Source: CAYOFF01 sp964403415 (lineage in GTDB: Bacteria > Patescibacteriota > Gracilibacteria > Absconditabacterales > Absconditicoccaceae). Taken from it: a DNA stretch of 64,000 nucleotides. The stretch is from contig CAYOFF010000002.1 of NCBI GenBank assembly GCA_964403415.1, positions 58,007 to 122,006 of the forward strand. The letters run 5' to 3'. The translations under genes were made by a program, and so were the position numbers. Under the pieces are notes generated by a model. That model saw nothing but the letters and a program-made list of their open reading frames with translations, searched no databases and was not told where the DNA came from. Positions 53,474-64,000 of the stretch are shown one piece after another; position 1 is the first letter of the stretch; each line of letters begins with the position of its first letter.

Positions 53474-54599
53474 CTCACAGCATTTTCCAATCATAATTTT
53501 GATATACATATTCTCTTCATCTTTTCCCGATTGCATCTCTTTCTTCTTTCGTCAGTCTGAGCACCTTTTCCCATGTCTGTGTAAAATCTTTGAGCGGGAT
53601 ACAATACCCTGCTTGCAGACTATTTAGATCATGCCATGGCGTATTATTAGATACAATAACTACATCCTCGCACGCCAGTGCTTCAGCAATAACAATTCAA
53701 AAATTTTCTGTTTCACTTGGTAAAACAAATATGTCTGCCAACGTAAATGCATATGCCCTCTCTTTTTCTCTTACCATACCCAGATCTTTTACTCTTGGAA
53801 GCAGTCAAGCTTCCTGCAAGCGCAGGTATGATTTTTCCCATAAGCTAAGATCTTCTTTTGGTCACGCTATGAGTAGCACCATATCAGGATAATCTCTTGC
53901 AAGTGCGATGAATGCATCCACCACACGATCAAATCACTTCTTGATATGCACTCTTCACAAAAAAAGCACATGTGTATGCTGTACGTTGAGATCAAAGTAT
54001 GCTGCACTCTCATCTTTGGAAGGAAGCGTCTGGAACTCATCAAGATCAATACCATTACTAATCACCTGTGTCGTGCATTGACTCACATATGCTTCTACCG
54101 CTGACTGCTCGTCCTCCGATGTCACATGAATACGCTCAGCGATGCGTAGCATGTGTTTCTGGAACAGTGCTCCTAGAATGCGTTTTCATCACTTTTTTTG
54201 ATTCAAAGATCGCGCAAAGAGAGATCCACGAGGACTAACAACGAGAACGACATTTTTTGGGAAACGACGCTTCATCAGATATGCCACAAAGGTTGTTCGT
54301 GTTCGTAGATTATGCACATGTAGTATTATCTTTTCATTTTTTTTTGCTACGATTACTTGCTCCAAATCCTTCAAAAATCTTCGAGAAAAACGTAATTTCG
54401 TGGGACCATAAACACGATATCTTTTCAACAGTATCTTTTGATCTTCACATACTGAGTTGTGCTCGGCTTCGTCACTGTAAGTGGTTCGTAACTCCACACT
54501 GTTGCCTAAGCGTTGGAGTTGTGCAGCAAGATATGGCACACTTCTCGCTGGTCCACCATAGGTATCATCTGCATTCTCTAGGATATGTATGATGTGCAT
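53439..54599 (-). CDS. Glycosyltransferase family 4 (GT-B)
   Basis: A 386-residue GT-B enzyme: MHIIHILENADDTYGGPARS (Gly-rich acceptor loop), VSPRGSLFARSLNQKKGGKR, THVLFLGRVHIKKGFDRVV and FVLPSETENFGIVIAEALAC (E-x7-E). This pattern is common in WcaI/PimB-type transferases. The start overlaps the stop of the upstream GT2 gene by one base (TAATG). Confidence 0.9.
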
Positions 54600-55417
54600 T
54601 ACCATCCAAGCCATTCTAAAACCCTATATGCAGTACATATCTTTCGGTAATTTATTTTGTGTATCAAGATACTCATGGGATAGTTTTCACCAGCATATGC
54701 TTTTGCGATTCTGAGTTCATCTGTAAACTGCCTCGGATACATAGATCCACTCTTGCTTGTGCGATAAAATCTGAAGTTCGCAATGTACTCATCGATATAT
54801 AACGGATCACCTTCTCTACCGAGTCTCATCCAATACTCATAGTCCATACACAAATGCTCATGTGGATCTAGGAGTCCTACACGATCCATGACAGATTTTT
54901 TTCGGAAGACCGTCATCTGTGAGATAAAATTTTCACTCAAAAGTTTTGCATATGAGTATTTTTTTCACATTATGTTTTTGTATCGCGTTATCGGTTTTCT
55001 TATTTCATTATCGTATCTATCTATTATTTTACACTTTCCATAGCACCGCTCTGCTTCACTCTTGGAGAGCATGTCACACACTTTCTGCAAGGCACCAGGG
55101 ACGTATGTGTCATCGCCATTGATGTATGTCACGATATCTCATGTTACACGCTGGAGTCATTTATTGATTGCGTCTGATTGACCATTGTCTTTTTCTGATA
55201 CCCACGAGAATGTTACGGCCTTGCATGCGATCGACAACGATCAGGTGTTTATCTTTTGTTCATAGGCAGCCAAGATATCTTGTGTTCCATCTTTTGATAG
55301 TCCATCCATCACAATCATCTCTATTTCAAAATTACCCGCCTGTGTTAGTACAGAAACCAACGTCCTTTCTATAAACTCTGCAGCGTTGTAGGTTGGTGTT
55401 ACGATTGAGATTTTCAT
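54599..55417 (-). CDS. Glycosyltransferase family 2 (GT-A)
   Basis: A 272-residue protein with MKISIVTPTYNAAEFIERTL, MIVMDGLSKDGTQDIL, GDIVTYINGDDTYVPGAL (DxD-equivalent GDD) and the WMRLGREGDPLYIDEYIANF region near the C-terminus, a common acceptor-binding segment in family 2 glycosyltransferases. It overlaps the upstream GT2 by 19 nt. Confidence 0.9.
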
Positions 55418-56148
55418 ATATGTAGTGGCTTATACTTTCGAGTTAAAAGTGTGGTAAGTGCTTTTATTCCATCTTTTCGTTTTATCTTTTTCCCTTCTGT
55501 TACTTTTCTTGCTGTATAATGAATTGGAATTTCGCTATATGTATGTCACGTTCTCAACAACAACATCGTTACAGCCGGCTCCCACTCAAACCCATTTTCT
55601 TCTGGGTAGATGAGATATGGTTTCAACGATCATCTATACATCTTGTAGCATGTAGGCTCATCAGTTATCCACCTCCGAGATAGCAATGATGTCATCAAAG
55701 AAACCGTCAGTCATCACAAGAGGAATGAGGCTGTCGAATAATTATTACGAAATTTGCGCATTCCTCTAATTCTAGAACCATATACCATATCACATCATGA
55801 CTTCTCAAGATGCTGCAAAAGCGGGATATAATCATTTGGATCGTACTCCATATCTGCATCCTGTATAAGATAGACATCTCCTGTTGCGAGCGCAAATCAC
55901 GTTTTTAGAGCCGCTCATTTTCCTTTATTTTTCTCGTGTTTCTCGTAGCGTACTGTCATATCATTATAGGTTTTTTGGAGATACGGCATTATTGTCTCTT
56001 CACTCTTATCCCTACTCCCGTCGTTTACCAAAATCATTTCTTTGGTATATCATATTTGAGATAGATCTATTTTAGCAATCTCTTCGATAACCTTAGCTAC
56101 CGTCTTCTCTTCGTTGTAGACGGGCACGATAATGGATAAGACCTTCAT
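55399..56148 (-). CDS. Glycosyltransferase family 2, dolichol-phosphate-sugar synthase-like
   Basis: A 249-residue GT-A enzyme: MKVLSIIVPVYNEEKTVAKV, MILVNDGSRDKSEE, NKGKGAALKTGF, and VYLIQDADMEYDPNDY (DxD). EPTCYKMYRG and FEWEPAVTMLLLRTG resemble dolichol/polyprenyl-phosphate mannose or glucose synthases. It probably makes the lipid-linked sugar for the GtrA flippase that starts 6 nt upstream, a known pairing. Confidence 0.9.
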
Positions 56149-56153
56149 ATCTA

Positions 56154-56561
56154 CTAGTCTTTGAAATTATAAAAATGATTCATGGTGTAGTTCCAAATAA
56201 CTACGATACACTTTGCACCCACTGCGACTCACATATATCGCCATCCAAAAATATCTACAAATGTCCGCAGCAGTCACATATAGAGTGCCATACCTACGAG
56301 CTGGAATCAGAGGAAACGAGACCCATGAGCAATATGTTTTTTGGATTTACTCTGAAACGTGATGTGCTTATGAAAGAGATATCCATAAAAAAGACTTAAT
56401 ACAAAAGCTATAATTGCGGACAACAAATAATATACACCTATGACATCTGTAAGCACATACAGTATACACAGATCTACTAACGCTGCGCTTCATCATCAGA
56501 TAACATACCTCACAAACTTATATGCAAGTATTTTTTTTACTATGCTTTTGATCGACATCAT
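56154..56561 (-). CDS. GtrA-family membrane protein, second copy
   Basis: A 135-residue protein with four hydrophobic helices (KFVRYVIGGGSAALVDLCIL, three consecutive UGA codons at the start of helix 1) and HFYNFKD at the C-terminus. It lies directly upstream of the DPM-like synthase and downstream of a large GT-C protein, the expected neighbourhood for a polyprenyl-phosphate-sugar flippase. Three consecutive UGA codons as Gly-Gly-Gly support the code assignment. Confidence 0.85.
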
Positions 56562-56567
56562 ATTTTA

Positions 56568-58031
56568 TTACTTTGTTTTTGTAAAATGATCTACCCACAT
56601 CTGCCCACTCCATGCGAACAATAGCACGAGACACATGGTAAATACTCTATTTACTGTTGTCTGATCGAGTACCCACTTATAATTTTCTGTCATCAAAAAC
56701 ACGAGTAAGAAGATTGCAAAAATAAGCAATGGTGCAAGAACAAAAAATCTTTTGGGAGAGTTACTGTATTTTTTTACATAGACGATACAGCACCATATCA
56801 CAAACACAAGTGCGATATTGTAGGTATCCTGCTTCAAGAATAAGTCTGGAATCACCTTGAAGATCTCTCGATGCATACTTGAAGTGATACCTGCTGCTCC
56901 ATCTGCGCCTCATGCAGCTTGGTTAAATCCAAATCCATAGTACATCTTCACGAGATTGAATGGCACGAAACAATAGAGAAACACAGCTATGGTACTGTAC
57001 ACCGACGCCTTTCAGGTTTGCCATCGTTCCTTCCAAAAACGCACAATATACTTTTCTGTCCACAAGATAAAGAAAAATGCTGCGAGTATTCATGGGAGAT
57101 ACACAACGAAGCCATCGTTTTTGAGATAGACAAGTACAGACGCCAAGACCAGAGCAAGTGGCACATAGCTATGATCTTTGGTTTGGAGATACTCATATAA
57201 CACCCGTATAACGAGATAGGCATATATTGCTGATGCAAGATCGAAGTATCATTCTACTGCATGAAAAAATACCAGTGGCAGTCACATAATCAGTACACCT
57301 GGCACGATTGTAGCTAAGAGATTTTTTGAAGAAGTATATGTGGTATGCAGTACTAGTACTGCAAACAAAAAGAATGATATCCATTGCCGTAGGTTTACGT
57401 AGATATCGTTATATGTTCACATAAACGTTACGAGTAGTGATTTGTAGAGTGGCAAAATAATTGGATATCCAAGTCTTGCTCTTCCCAAAATCTCTGACTC
57501 TTCACCAAAGATTTTCACTCCTCCATCATGGAAAATATTGATGACAGGAGAATTTCGATTGTTGAAGGTATCATCCGCATAACTCGGTAACGTGGAAACA
57601 TGGGCGAGCGTTAGCGCGAGCCGACCTACGATATACACACCACCAATAGCCACCAATGCGCGTTCTACCTTGGCGTGTTTATTCCATATATCTTTGATCT
57701 CGCTACAAGAGATACGCCCACAAGGACGCAATGTCTCCAGTAGGGCGTGCATACTGTGTCACCTTCGTTTCTGTATCGCAAGCACTCACAAGACTAGCGC
57801 GACCACAATCGCTGCGTACTGTATGAGCCCAATTCCCGCTCAGAGAAATTGTAGATTAAACATACTAAACGCAACAATGCCTACTCACGCAAACCATCCA
57901 AATACATATAGCAAAAATCATTTGAACTTACTGCCACACAACAGCCATACCAACAAAATACCTGGTATAAGAGGCACGAGGAACTCCATCAATAGATGCG
58001 TCAAAAATAGCCCAAAAGATACTGAAAACAT
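56568..58031 (-). CDS. GT-C-type multi-pass membrane protein
   Basis: A 487-residue membrane protein with about 11-12 helices. After the first helices a long loop carries LPSYADDTFNNRNSPVINIF, including a D-D pair comparable to the catalytic acid loop of GT-C transferases, then ARLGYPIILPLYKSLLV. It probably transfers a sugar from a lipid donor at the outer face of the membrane. Exact family unclear. It ends just before the GtrA gene. Confidence 0.72.
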
Positions 58032-58038
58032 TCAGCTA

Positions 58039-59094
58039 TTATTTACGTTTTAAAAGATAGCTTCCCTGAAACGAGAGAAGTAGATTCTCATTAGTTATTT
58101 CTTCGATAGGTTGCTTTTTGTAATAGAGTAGATAATCCGCATCATCACGTGCCTCTACGACAACACATGGTTTGAGATAGACTGACCTCCGATGGACTAC
58201 GTACGGCCGATTAGAGACACCCTCTGCATATATTTTGCATGTTTGTGCTTGTGTTATCTCATCCAAATGTAATGTTTCTCTTATTTTTTCCGTGAACACA
58301 ATATAGTCTCCAAGTTCGAAATACGTTGCTTTTTCTCTCTCTTCTGGATAGAGATGTGTTATTCATTGAGTTGTAATCGACAAGAACGTGCTTAAATTTC
58401 TCAATCCAAGAAAGAGAAATATTCCAAAGAATGCTATGAATATCTGTTTCTCCAACATATGTTTTCACTTCACACTTCATCGTCTCATAAATATATAGAG
58501 CCCAATAAGTATACACGCTATGTATGCATAATAGACAATTGACGTTCCACCGATCATCACTCACCTTCTCAGATTGATGCTATATGGCGTCATTGGCTCG
58601 TTGCGCCAAAATGAACTCCATATTCTCTGCCGTCCTTCAAACATTGTTGTTTTCTTTGTCTCCAAGGTCAGTCATTCTGATGAAAGAGACCCCTGCACCA
58701 AAAATGCTATGAGAGCCGTTTTTGGGAGTGATCCAAACTGAGGGATGTCCGAAAAATAATACTTGCCATCGAACTCCGCTCCTCCTTGAATGTTTTGTAG
58801 TGTACCAGGTACGAATTGAGAACCGACCAAAAATCCATACCCTGCTGTCCCCTGTCCAATCAATTTTCACTTGAGAGTAATTGAATCTCATTGTGCCAAA
58901 GTATCCAAGACGATTACACACTGCGTTTCACAGCTAAACGTTGCTGTATTCCCTGCAAGATTGAACGTAGAAAACCCTTGTTGTTTTCGATTTGATTGTG
59001 CATAAACACTTCCTGTATACACAGCACACACTATACTCGCTAGCAGTATACCTGCTATACGCATCCTACGAAATACTCCAAAAGATACAGGCAT
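58039..59094 (-). CDS. Putative exported or membrane-anchored protein, 351 aa
   Basis: N-terminal signal peptide or anchor (MPVSFGVFRRMRIAGILLAS, then CAVYTGSVYAQS with a possible cleavage after AQ). A Gly/Ser/Thr-rich beta-like region follows with two Cys (CETQC), then two hydrophobic helices near residues 185-230 (YYAYIACILIGLYIFM; FIAFFGIFLFLGL), and a C-terminal beta-rich domain. No family is recognised. Its position between two glycosyltransferase units suggests an envelope role. Confidence 0.62.
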
Positions 59095-59118
59095 TCCAAC
59101 TACCGACAAATAAAAATA

Positions 59119-60210
59119 TTACTTATAAAATACTTTTCTGTAAATCAGCTCTGCAAGTATTTTGAATGCGTTGCTATTTTTTTGTCATTTTCAGAGACTG
59201 TACTCTGTGTATTTGATATGTACTGGCACTTCTGCAAAATTCAACTCATGTCTTCTGATTTCATCGTTTACTTCATTAGCGTAGAGCATACCATCCGAAG
59301 TAATATTTATCATTTTTATCGCATTATTTGTCCATACTCTATAGCCATTATGCGGATCGCTTACCCAGATACCATTGAATAGTCTTGTCAGTATTTTCCC
59401 TCATCGCAAGATTATCCCTCTCACAATCGGCATATCTTCCGCCTTTCATCACTGTACAAATCTACTTCCGAGCAAAACATCATACTCTCCTGTGCTCATA
59501 AATGTCCCAAACGTCTGCATATCCTCTATCATCATCTGGCCATCTGCGTCAAAGGTCACCCACCGGTTTATCTGCATATCATCTCCATATGTAGACGCAA
59601 ACGCATATAGCGTCTTATTTGCTGCTCAGCCTCATCTATTTATCAAATGAGAAAGCAAAATAATACGTGCATGCTCATACTCTTTTTGTTTTTTTTGTAC
59701 TATGTCTTTTGTGCTATCTTTTGATCCGTCATTTGCTACTACAATTGTGGTATATCATGCATGCACGATGCTGTCAATAACTCATCCTATTGTTTTCCCC
59801 TCGTTGTATGCTCTTATGAGCACACCTACGTCAGATTTTTCTCCTGTCCCGTGCTTACCCTTGAAGGTATCTCATTTTTCTTTGTGGAGTTGCTCGATTG
59901 CATATGCTGTACATAATCTTGTTGTTTCGGATCTTTGCCTGGTAATATTGTGTAAAAGTTCAAAATAGAAGTATCCCAATGCAATAATCGTGAGATATAC
60001 AATCAAATCTGCCCCTCTTGCTAATCCAAAAAATCTTCAAAAATGATCCAACGTTGTTGGCGAGAGAAGAAATGCACCTATTGCACCAGTTCCTCCTAAA
60101 AATACCAAGAGATGTAATCCATTTACCCTTCCCCTCTGATATGCATCTACCGCGAAGAGTAAAAAAATAAAACATGTGAGCACGATAACCAGCTGCAACA
60201 ACGTCATCAT
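59119..60210 (-). CDS. DUF2304-like membrane domain fused to family 2 glycosyltransferase
   Basis: A 363-residue protein. Residues 1-110 have three hydrophobic helices as in DUF2304 proteins (LLQLVIVLTCFIFLLF, LLVFLGGTGAIGAFLL, LIVYLTIIALGYFYFELLH). From about residue 140 a GT-A domain: VGVLIRAYNEGKTIGGVIDS, IVVANDGSKDSTKDI, NRWVTFDADGQM (DxD) and FVQGGKAED. DUF2304 and GT2 genes are usually adjacent; here they are fused in one frame. It would make a polyprenyl-phosphate sugar at the membrane. Confidence 0.82.
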
Positions 60211-60228
60211 TATGTCCTGGATAAAACC

Positions 60229-61239
60229 TTAACTTTGCGATTGCCGAAAATGCCATGCATCGCGGACTGCATCCTCTATACTCAACTTTGCCTCCCATGC
60301 AAAGAGTTTTTTTGCCTTTTCTACCGCTGCAACACTTATTGGGACATCTCATGGTCTCCTTGCGACAATCTCGAAAGTTATTTTTTTCTCTGTTACTTTT
60401 TCTGCTATAGCGATGCACTCCAGAACGCTTGTTCATCTTCCTGTTCCAAGATTTACCGCATCAAATGAAACTTCTGGATGCTCAAGCATATATGCAAGTG
60501 CAGCAACGTGTCCCTGAGCAACATCATCGACATGAATATAATCTCTTATACAGCTACCATCTGTGGTGGCATAGTCGTTGCCATATACATTGAGCTTGGG
60601 TGATTGACCTGCTGCAACACGTAAGATGATGGGCAACAGATTGGTTGGCGTGTCTTTTGGATTCTCACCGATTAGTCATGATGGGTGAGCCCCAACTGGA
60701 TTGAAATACCTAAGTGCAAGCACATGAAATCAGCTATGCATAGCTATATCACGCAGTATATATTCTCCAATGATCTTTGTTGTTCCGTAGGGAGATGCCG
60801 AATTTCATATGAGCCCCTCTTCTCCAAAAGGTGGCGTCAGTTTTTGGACATCATAGACTGTCGTACTTGAGGAAAAGATAATGTTTTTTATGTCATGTGC
60901 ACGCATTGTCTCAAACAAACGTAGACTTCATACAATATTATTCTCGTAGTAGCCAAATGGATCTCTACAGCTATCTCCTACCGACTTGAATGCTGCAAAA
61001 TGAATAACGCCTTCTATCTTGTGCTTCGCGAATATACTATCCAAAAGTTCTGTATCATCTATATTTCATTCATAAAAAATGACTTCTTTTCAAGTGATAC
61101 TAGCTATACGTTCATTGACCTGGGGCGTACTATTTGCAAAATTATCAATACTCACCACTTCATATCCAGCCTGCTGTAGTGCAACTGCTGTATGAGAGCC
61201 AATAAATCCTGCTCATCAGGTAACTAAGATTGTGCGCAT
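60229..61239 (-). CDS. galE: UDP-glucose 4-epimerase
   Basis: A 336-residue SDR interconverting UDP-Glc and UDP-Gal. MRTILVTGGAGFIGSHTAVA (two consecutive UGA glycines), VIHFAAFKSVGDS, FSSSTTVYD, SPYGTTKIIGEYIL (Y-x3-K), LALRYFNPVGAHPSG, RDYIHVDDVAQGHVAAL and FEIVARRPGDV are all canonical GalE. Full length. Last enzyme of the minus-strand polysaccharide block, before xseA. Confidence 0.95.
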
Positions 61240-61280
61240 CTCGTAAAATATATAAATAATAAATAATCAATATCTATCCT

Positions 61281-61300
61281 GCCTTTAATAGGCTTTTTTT
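61281..61300 (+). terminator. Terminator-like hairpin on the antisense strand
   Basis: GCCT and AGGC enclose a 5-nt loop followed by seven T on the plus strand, opposite the minus-strand genes xseA and galE. The stem is only 4 bp, so it is doubtful. Confidence 0.3.
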
Positions 61301-61304
61301 GACC

Positions 61305-62549
61305 TTATTCCAAGACTTTTCTATCTATTGTCATAGCTGGATCCATACTATTCATACTATCCATCTTATTTATACCTTGTACTCACACATCGACAATGTT
61401 GTCATAGATAGACAGCCTTAATTTATCTCCTATTTTAAGGGATTCTATACCTTTTTTACCCAAAAAATCCCCATGATCAGACTGTACAAGTGCGTATCAT
61501 TTTTTGCGCTGTTCGCGCGGATCTGCTAAGAGTATTGTTCATCTTCGGTGATCAAGTTGGTTGATATATTGTGAAATACGCTGTTGTAGCAGATCCGCAA
61601 CGGCGCTAGCCCTCATATGCGCGCGCTCATCCAAATGACGGGCTGTAAGGTTGAGACGCTGCAGCGTTCCTCTATACCGTTTTTCCGCATTCTGTTCGTA
61701 TCACGATATGTATGCGGTAATATAATGCGCTGCATCGCTCGGCGTCCTTGCTGCATGCCGCGACACTTCGTCCAGCAGTGACTGGTCTGCCGTATGTCAC
61801 ACTGCTGTCAAAAATGGCACCGGAGCGCGGCATACCACTTCCGCTAACTCTCCATCATTGGTCCGAGCAAAGCCTTCTTTTCCCCCTCATCATCTTACGA
61901 GACATATAAGATCAAACTTCTTTCCCTCTGCCATCTGTGCATATATACGGTCACAGGCTGCTACCACCTCTTCTTTAGCTGTATTTCAATGCACCGTTGC
62001 AGTAAATATCTCTGTTTCTATAAGGTATGGACTTGCCTCCAAAATACTCAAAAAATCTTCTACTCACGCTGCCGTCACTGAAGAGATAATAGCCATATAC
62101 AAGGGCGGGTAGCCGAGAGATTTCTGTTTATTTGAACCAAATATTCATATTTTTTGTAATTTTTCTTTTGCACGTGCACGTTGTTGTGCCTCAGCACCTT
62201 GCGCATATGTTTGTGAAAATTCGCTTACATTCAATGAAAATCCGTACTGAGCATGAAAACTACAGGTCACCTGCATGCATACCTTTGCTCCAACCAACTT
62301 ATCTGCTGATCAAAGTCACATGACGCGGCAGTAGTCACGCACAAGCTGCTCCTGCCAAACAATCGCCTTCGCTTGTGCGGTGATATTTCATGTTTCGTCC
62401 ACTTCCATCAGGTCGAGATATATTCTCCCTTTGTGCTCTTTGTATTTGGATATCTCTGCTATGCATCGAAACGGAAAACTTCCAAAAAGCTCATGCATGC
62501 CATGCTGCACGATCTGCAAAAGATCTGAAAGACGGTACTCTGCATGCAT
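61305..62549 (-). CDS. xseA: Exodeoxyribonuclease VII large subunit
   Basis: A 414-residue protein. N-terminal OB-fold region (MHAEYRLSDLLQIVQHGMHE, FRCIAEISKYKEHKGRIYLD), central catalytic domain with PPLYMAIISSVTAAGVEDFL, DLICLVRGGGEKEGF, and PFLTAVGHTADQSLLDEVS, then a coiled coil and a C-terminal RKKGYALVQSD motif. The glycines in RGGGE and VGH are UGA. It degrades single-stranded DNA with XseB; xseB is not seen nearby. Good AGGAG ribosome site 4 nt before the ATG and a promoter upstream. Confidence 0.93.
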
Positions 62550-62576
62550 ATCTCCTAGAGGATTCTAGTACTAAAA

Positions 62577-62606
62577 AGTATAATTTAGCAGTTTCTTGAG
62601 ATACAA
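62577..62606 (-). promoter_or_regulatory. Sigma-70-like promoter of xseA
   Basis: On the minus strand TTGTAT, an 18-nt spacer and TATACT, with the -10 box 27 nt before the start codon, which is preceded by AGGAG. Confidence 0.55.
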
Positions 62607-62739
62607 TCTAGCTGTTTTCTCTCAAAATACCAGGAAAGTCTAAATTGACATACAATAGCCAAAATATCATGGTTGCAAGACTTTTCTGTATCATTATGTT
62701 TTGGACGTCTGTTATTTTACTTATTCAGATTTCCACGTC

Positions 62740-63546
62740 ATGACACGGAAAACATATTTCGTGATTTTTTGTGGTGCTCTTAGCATTTTCCTAGCTCTTC
62801 TTGCCCGCACAACCTACAAACAAGCCTTTCTCTATACGATACATCCTGATGTCTACGACCATCCACCTGTGCTTTACGGGTTATGGAGTGACCACCTCTC
62901 ACATCTCCTAGATCGTAGGTCTCTCCTTATAACTACTTCTCTTTCGGGACAACTCGCGGGCATTTTATTTGATGAGTCCCTACAGAACGAGACACTTTCT
63001 CTTTGAGACTTTGATATCTCGACATCTGCACAACACACTACCAACGGATATATTTTTGACGTCACACTTTCTTGAATATGGACGATGTGAGAGACGAACT
63101 GAACACTACTCTTAGATGCAGATATTTTGTTGTCATGAGAGAGCCTCTTTCTCAGACTCCACGACCTCTCTCTTTCTGCATCTCCCGACCTCCCCTATCT
63201 CCTTGGTCAATGGTACACTATTTGACGTCTACGAAAAGACCGCTGGATTTCTCTCCCTCATCCAGGCTGGATACATGCTCCCGAGAAACTTCTCTTATTT
63301 TTACATCCACATATACAAATTATTCGTGAAACTCCTCCGTATGTTTCGTTTTCATGAACGCATGAGGTTTTGTTCCCCTGATGGTATCCTAGTTGAAAAC
63401 TTCTAAGTAATATTGTCTTCCCCGACTTGTGAACCATATATACAAAAAGCGACTGGTCACTCTGACCATCGCTCCCTATCCCTGATGTTAGCCATTCACT
63501 CACTCTACCGGATATTATCGACGCCGTTGGTATGGACTCTAATTAG
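62740..63546 (+). CDS. Putative secreted or membrane-anchored protein, 268 aa
   Basis: Basic N-terminus with one hydrophobic helix (TYFVIFCGALSIFLALLA), followed by about 240 residues of beta-rich, Leu/Ser/His-containing sequence with many UGA-Gly codons. No family is recognised. It may be a signal-anchored extracytoplasmic protein. Divergent from xseA and convergent with cysS. An upstream TTG in frame (62701) could extend it by 13 residues. Confidence 0.65.
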
Positions 63547-63563
63547 GCATATCTAAGGGGATT

Positions 63564-64000
63564 CTAGGCAGGCAGAATTTCATATCCATCACGAGTATCT
63601 TTGAGCTCATATCATGCATCTTGTATCTGTTGTCTGAGCTCATCTGCTCTCGCAAATTGTTTTTGTTGTTTTGCAACGAGACGCTCTTGGGCTAGCCCTT
63701 CAATCTCTGCTGGCACACTAAATGAGAGATATTTTTCTATCCCTTCATGGATACCTATTTTGGTGACATATGTATCCCACCAAAGTATGTCCGCAAGTAG
63801 TGGCATGCTGAGCTCTCCAACTCATGCATGAAAGAGCGCAAGCACTTGCGGTGTATTGAGATCATCTAAGAGTGCATCTTGTACAGCGAGATGAAATGTG
63901 TACACTGAATTCTGACTATTCGTATCACTGTTTGATGACTCTGTATTTGCCCATAGAACATCTACCTGCTCTAGAAAATATGCTCTATTGTACGTACCAT
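63564..64000 (-). CDS. cysS: Cysteinyl-tRNA synthetase, C-terminal part (5' end beyond window)
   Basis: The visible 145 codons encode the C-terminal region of CysRS: LDDLNTPQVLALFHAGVGEL (the DDLNTP motif in the DALR region), a long insertion, then ERLVAKQQKQFARADELRQQ and IQDAGYELKDTRDGYEI, matching the typical AR-x(n)-AD-x-LR and G-x-x-L-x-D-T end of cysS. The synthetase charges tRNA-Cys. Its start is beyond 64000. Two UGA-Gly codons occur. Confidence 0.88.

Noticed and set aside
56175..56399. Plus-strand ORF with CxxC-like pairs resembling a small zinc-ribbon protein
   Set aside because: It lies entirely antisense to a clear GtrA gene and lacks a ribosome site.
62100..62130. GGGCGGGTAGCCGAGAG, similar to the start of a tRNA gene
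   Set aside because: It is within the conserved coding region of xseA and no cloverleaf can be formed.
63440..63510. tRNA-like palindromes near TGGTCACTCTGACCA
   Set aside because: No anticodon or T-arm can be placed; the segment is inside an open frame that ends at 63546.
1..64000. CRISPR array or prophage structural genes
   Set aside because: No regularly spaced direct repeats and no capsid, portal, terminase or tail genes were recognised.

Overview
Organism. Nearly every gene in this window is readable only if in-frame UGA is taken as an amino acid. Wherever a family motif fixes the residue, UGA stands for glycine: SecA, Gmd, Ugd, AsnB, GalE, ExoVII, P-loops and Rossmann motifs. That is genetic code 25, known from the candidate phyla Gracilibacteria (BD1-5) and Absconditabacteria (SR1). 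The window is therefore a chromosomal contig of one of these CPR bacteria; I cannot tell which. UAA and UAG are the only stops used. All coordinates below assume UGA = Gly. A run of 10 N at 3137-3146 marks a scaffold gap.

Layout. (1) 1-10.5 kb is an AT-rich accessory island. It holds a partial Eco47II-like restriction endonuclease, hypothetical proteins, two large serine recombinases facing each other with overlapping 3' ends, a trypsin-like protease with an upstream partner of unknown function, a TM2-domain membrane protein, a structured RNA/attenuator, and a two-gene CBASS-like module (CD-NTase with AGS-C sensor plus SLATT two-TM effector). The island ends at tRNA-His. (2) 10.7-18.2 kb is mainly chromosomal: two tandem paralogous genes of unknown function (the second frameshifted), secA, and a KefB-type cation/proton antiporter. 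(3) 18.4-61.2 kb is a very large surface-polysaccharide locus. It begins with a plus-strand operon manC-wzx-gmd-ugd-asnB. After that come minus-strand glycosyltransferases, sugar-nucleotide epimerases, a Nudix GDP-sugar hydrolase, an SDR-cupin-methyltransferase fusion, three 2H-phosphoesterase-like proteins, HAD and IMPase phosphatases, two nucleotidyltransferases, a class II aldolase, a uridine-kinase-like protein, GtrA and GT-C membrane proteins, FkbM methyltransferases and galE. (4) 61.3-64 kb returns to housekeeping genes: xseA, a putative secreted or membrane protein, and the 3' end of cysS.

How it fits together. ManC and Gmd make GDP-mannose and GDP-4-keto-6-deoxymannose. GalE and Ugd supply UDP-Gal and UDP-GlcA. 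AsnB, coupled to Ugd by a TAATG overlap, could amidate a uronic acid. The fused SDR-cupin-methyltransferase and the CDP-paratose-epimerase-like SDR point to branched or deoxy sugars. The two MobA/GlmU-like nucleotidyltransferases with HAD, IMPase, aldolase, GDPD-like and kinase genes suggest a phosphorylated or unusual activated building block. Wzx, GtrA and GT-C proteins would act at the membrane.

Most interesting points: a CBASS-like module written in code 25, followed by an RNA with two mutually exclusive hairpins just upstream of a TM2 gene, and the cluster of 2H-phosphoesterase-like proteins inside the glycan locus.
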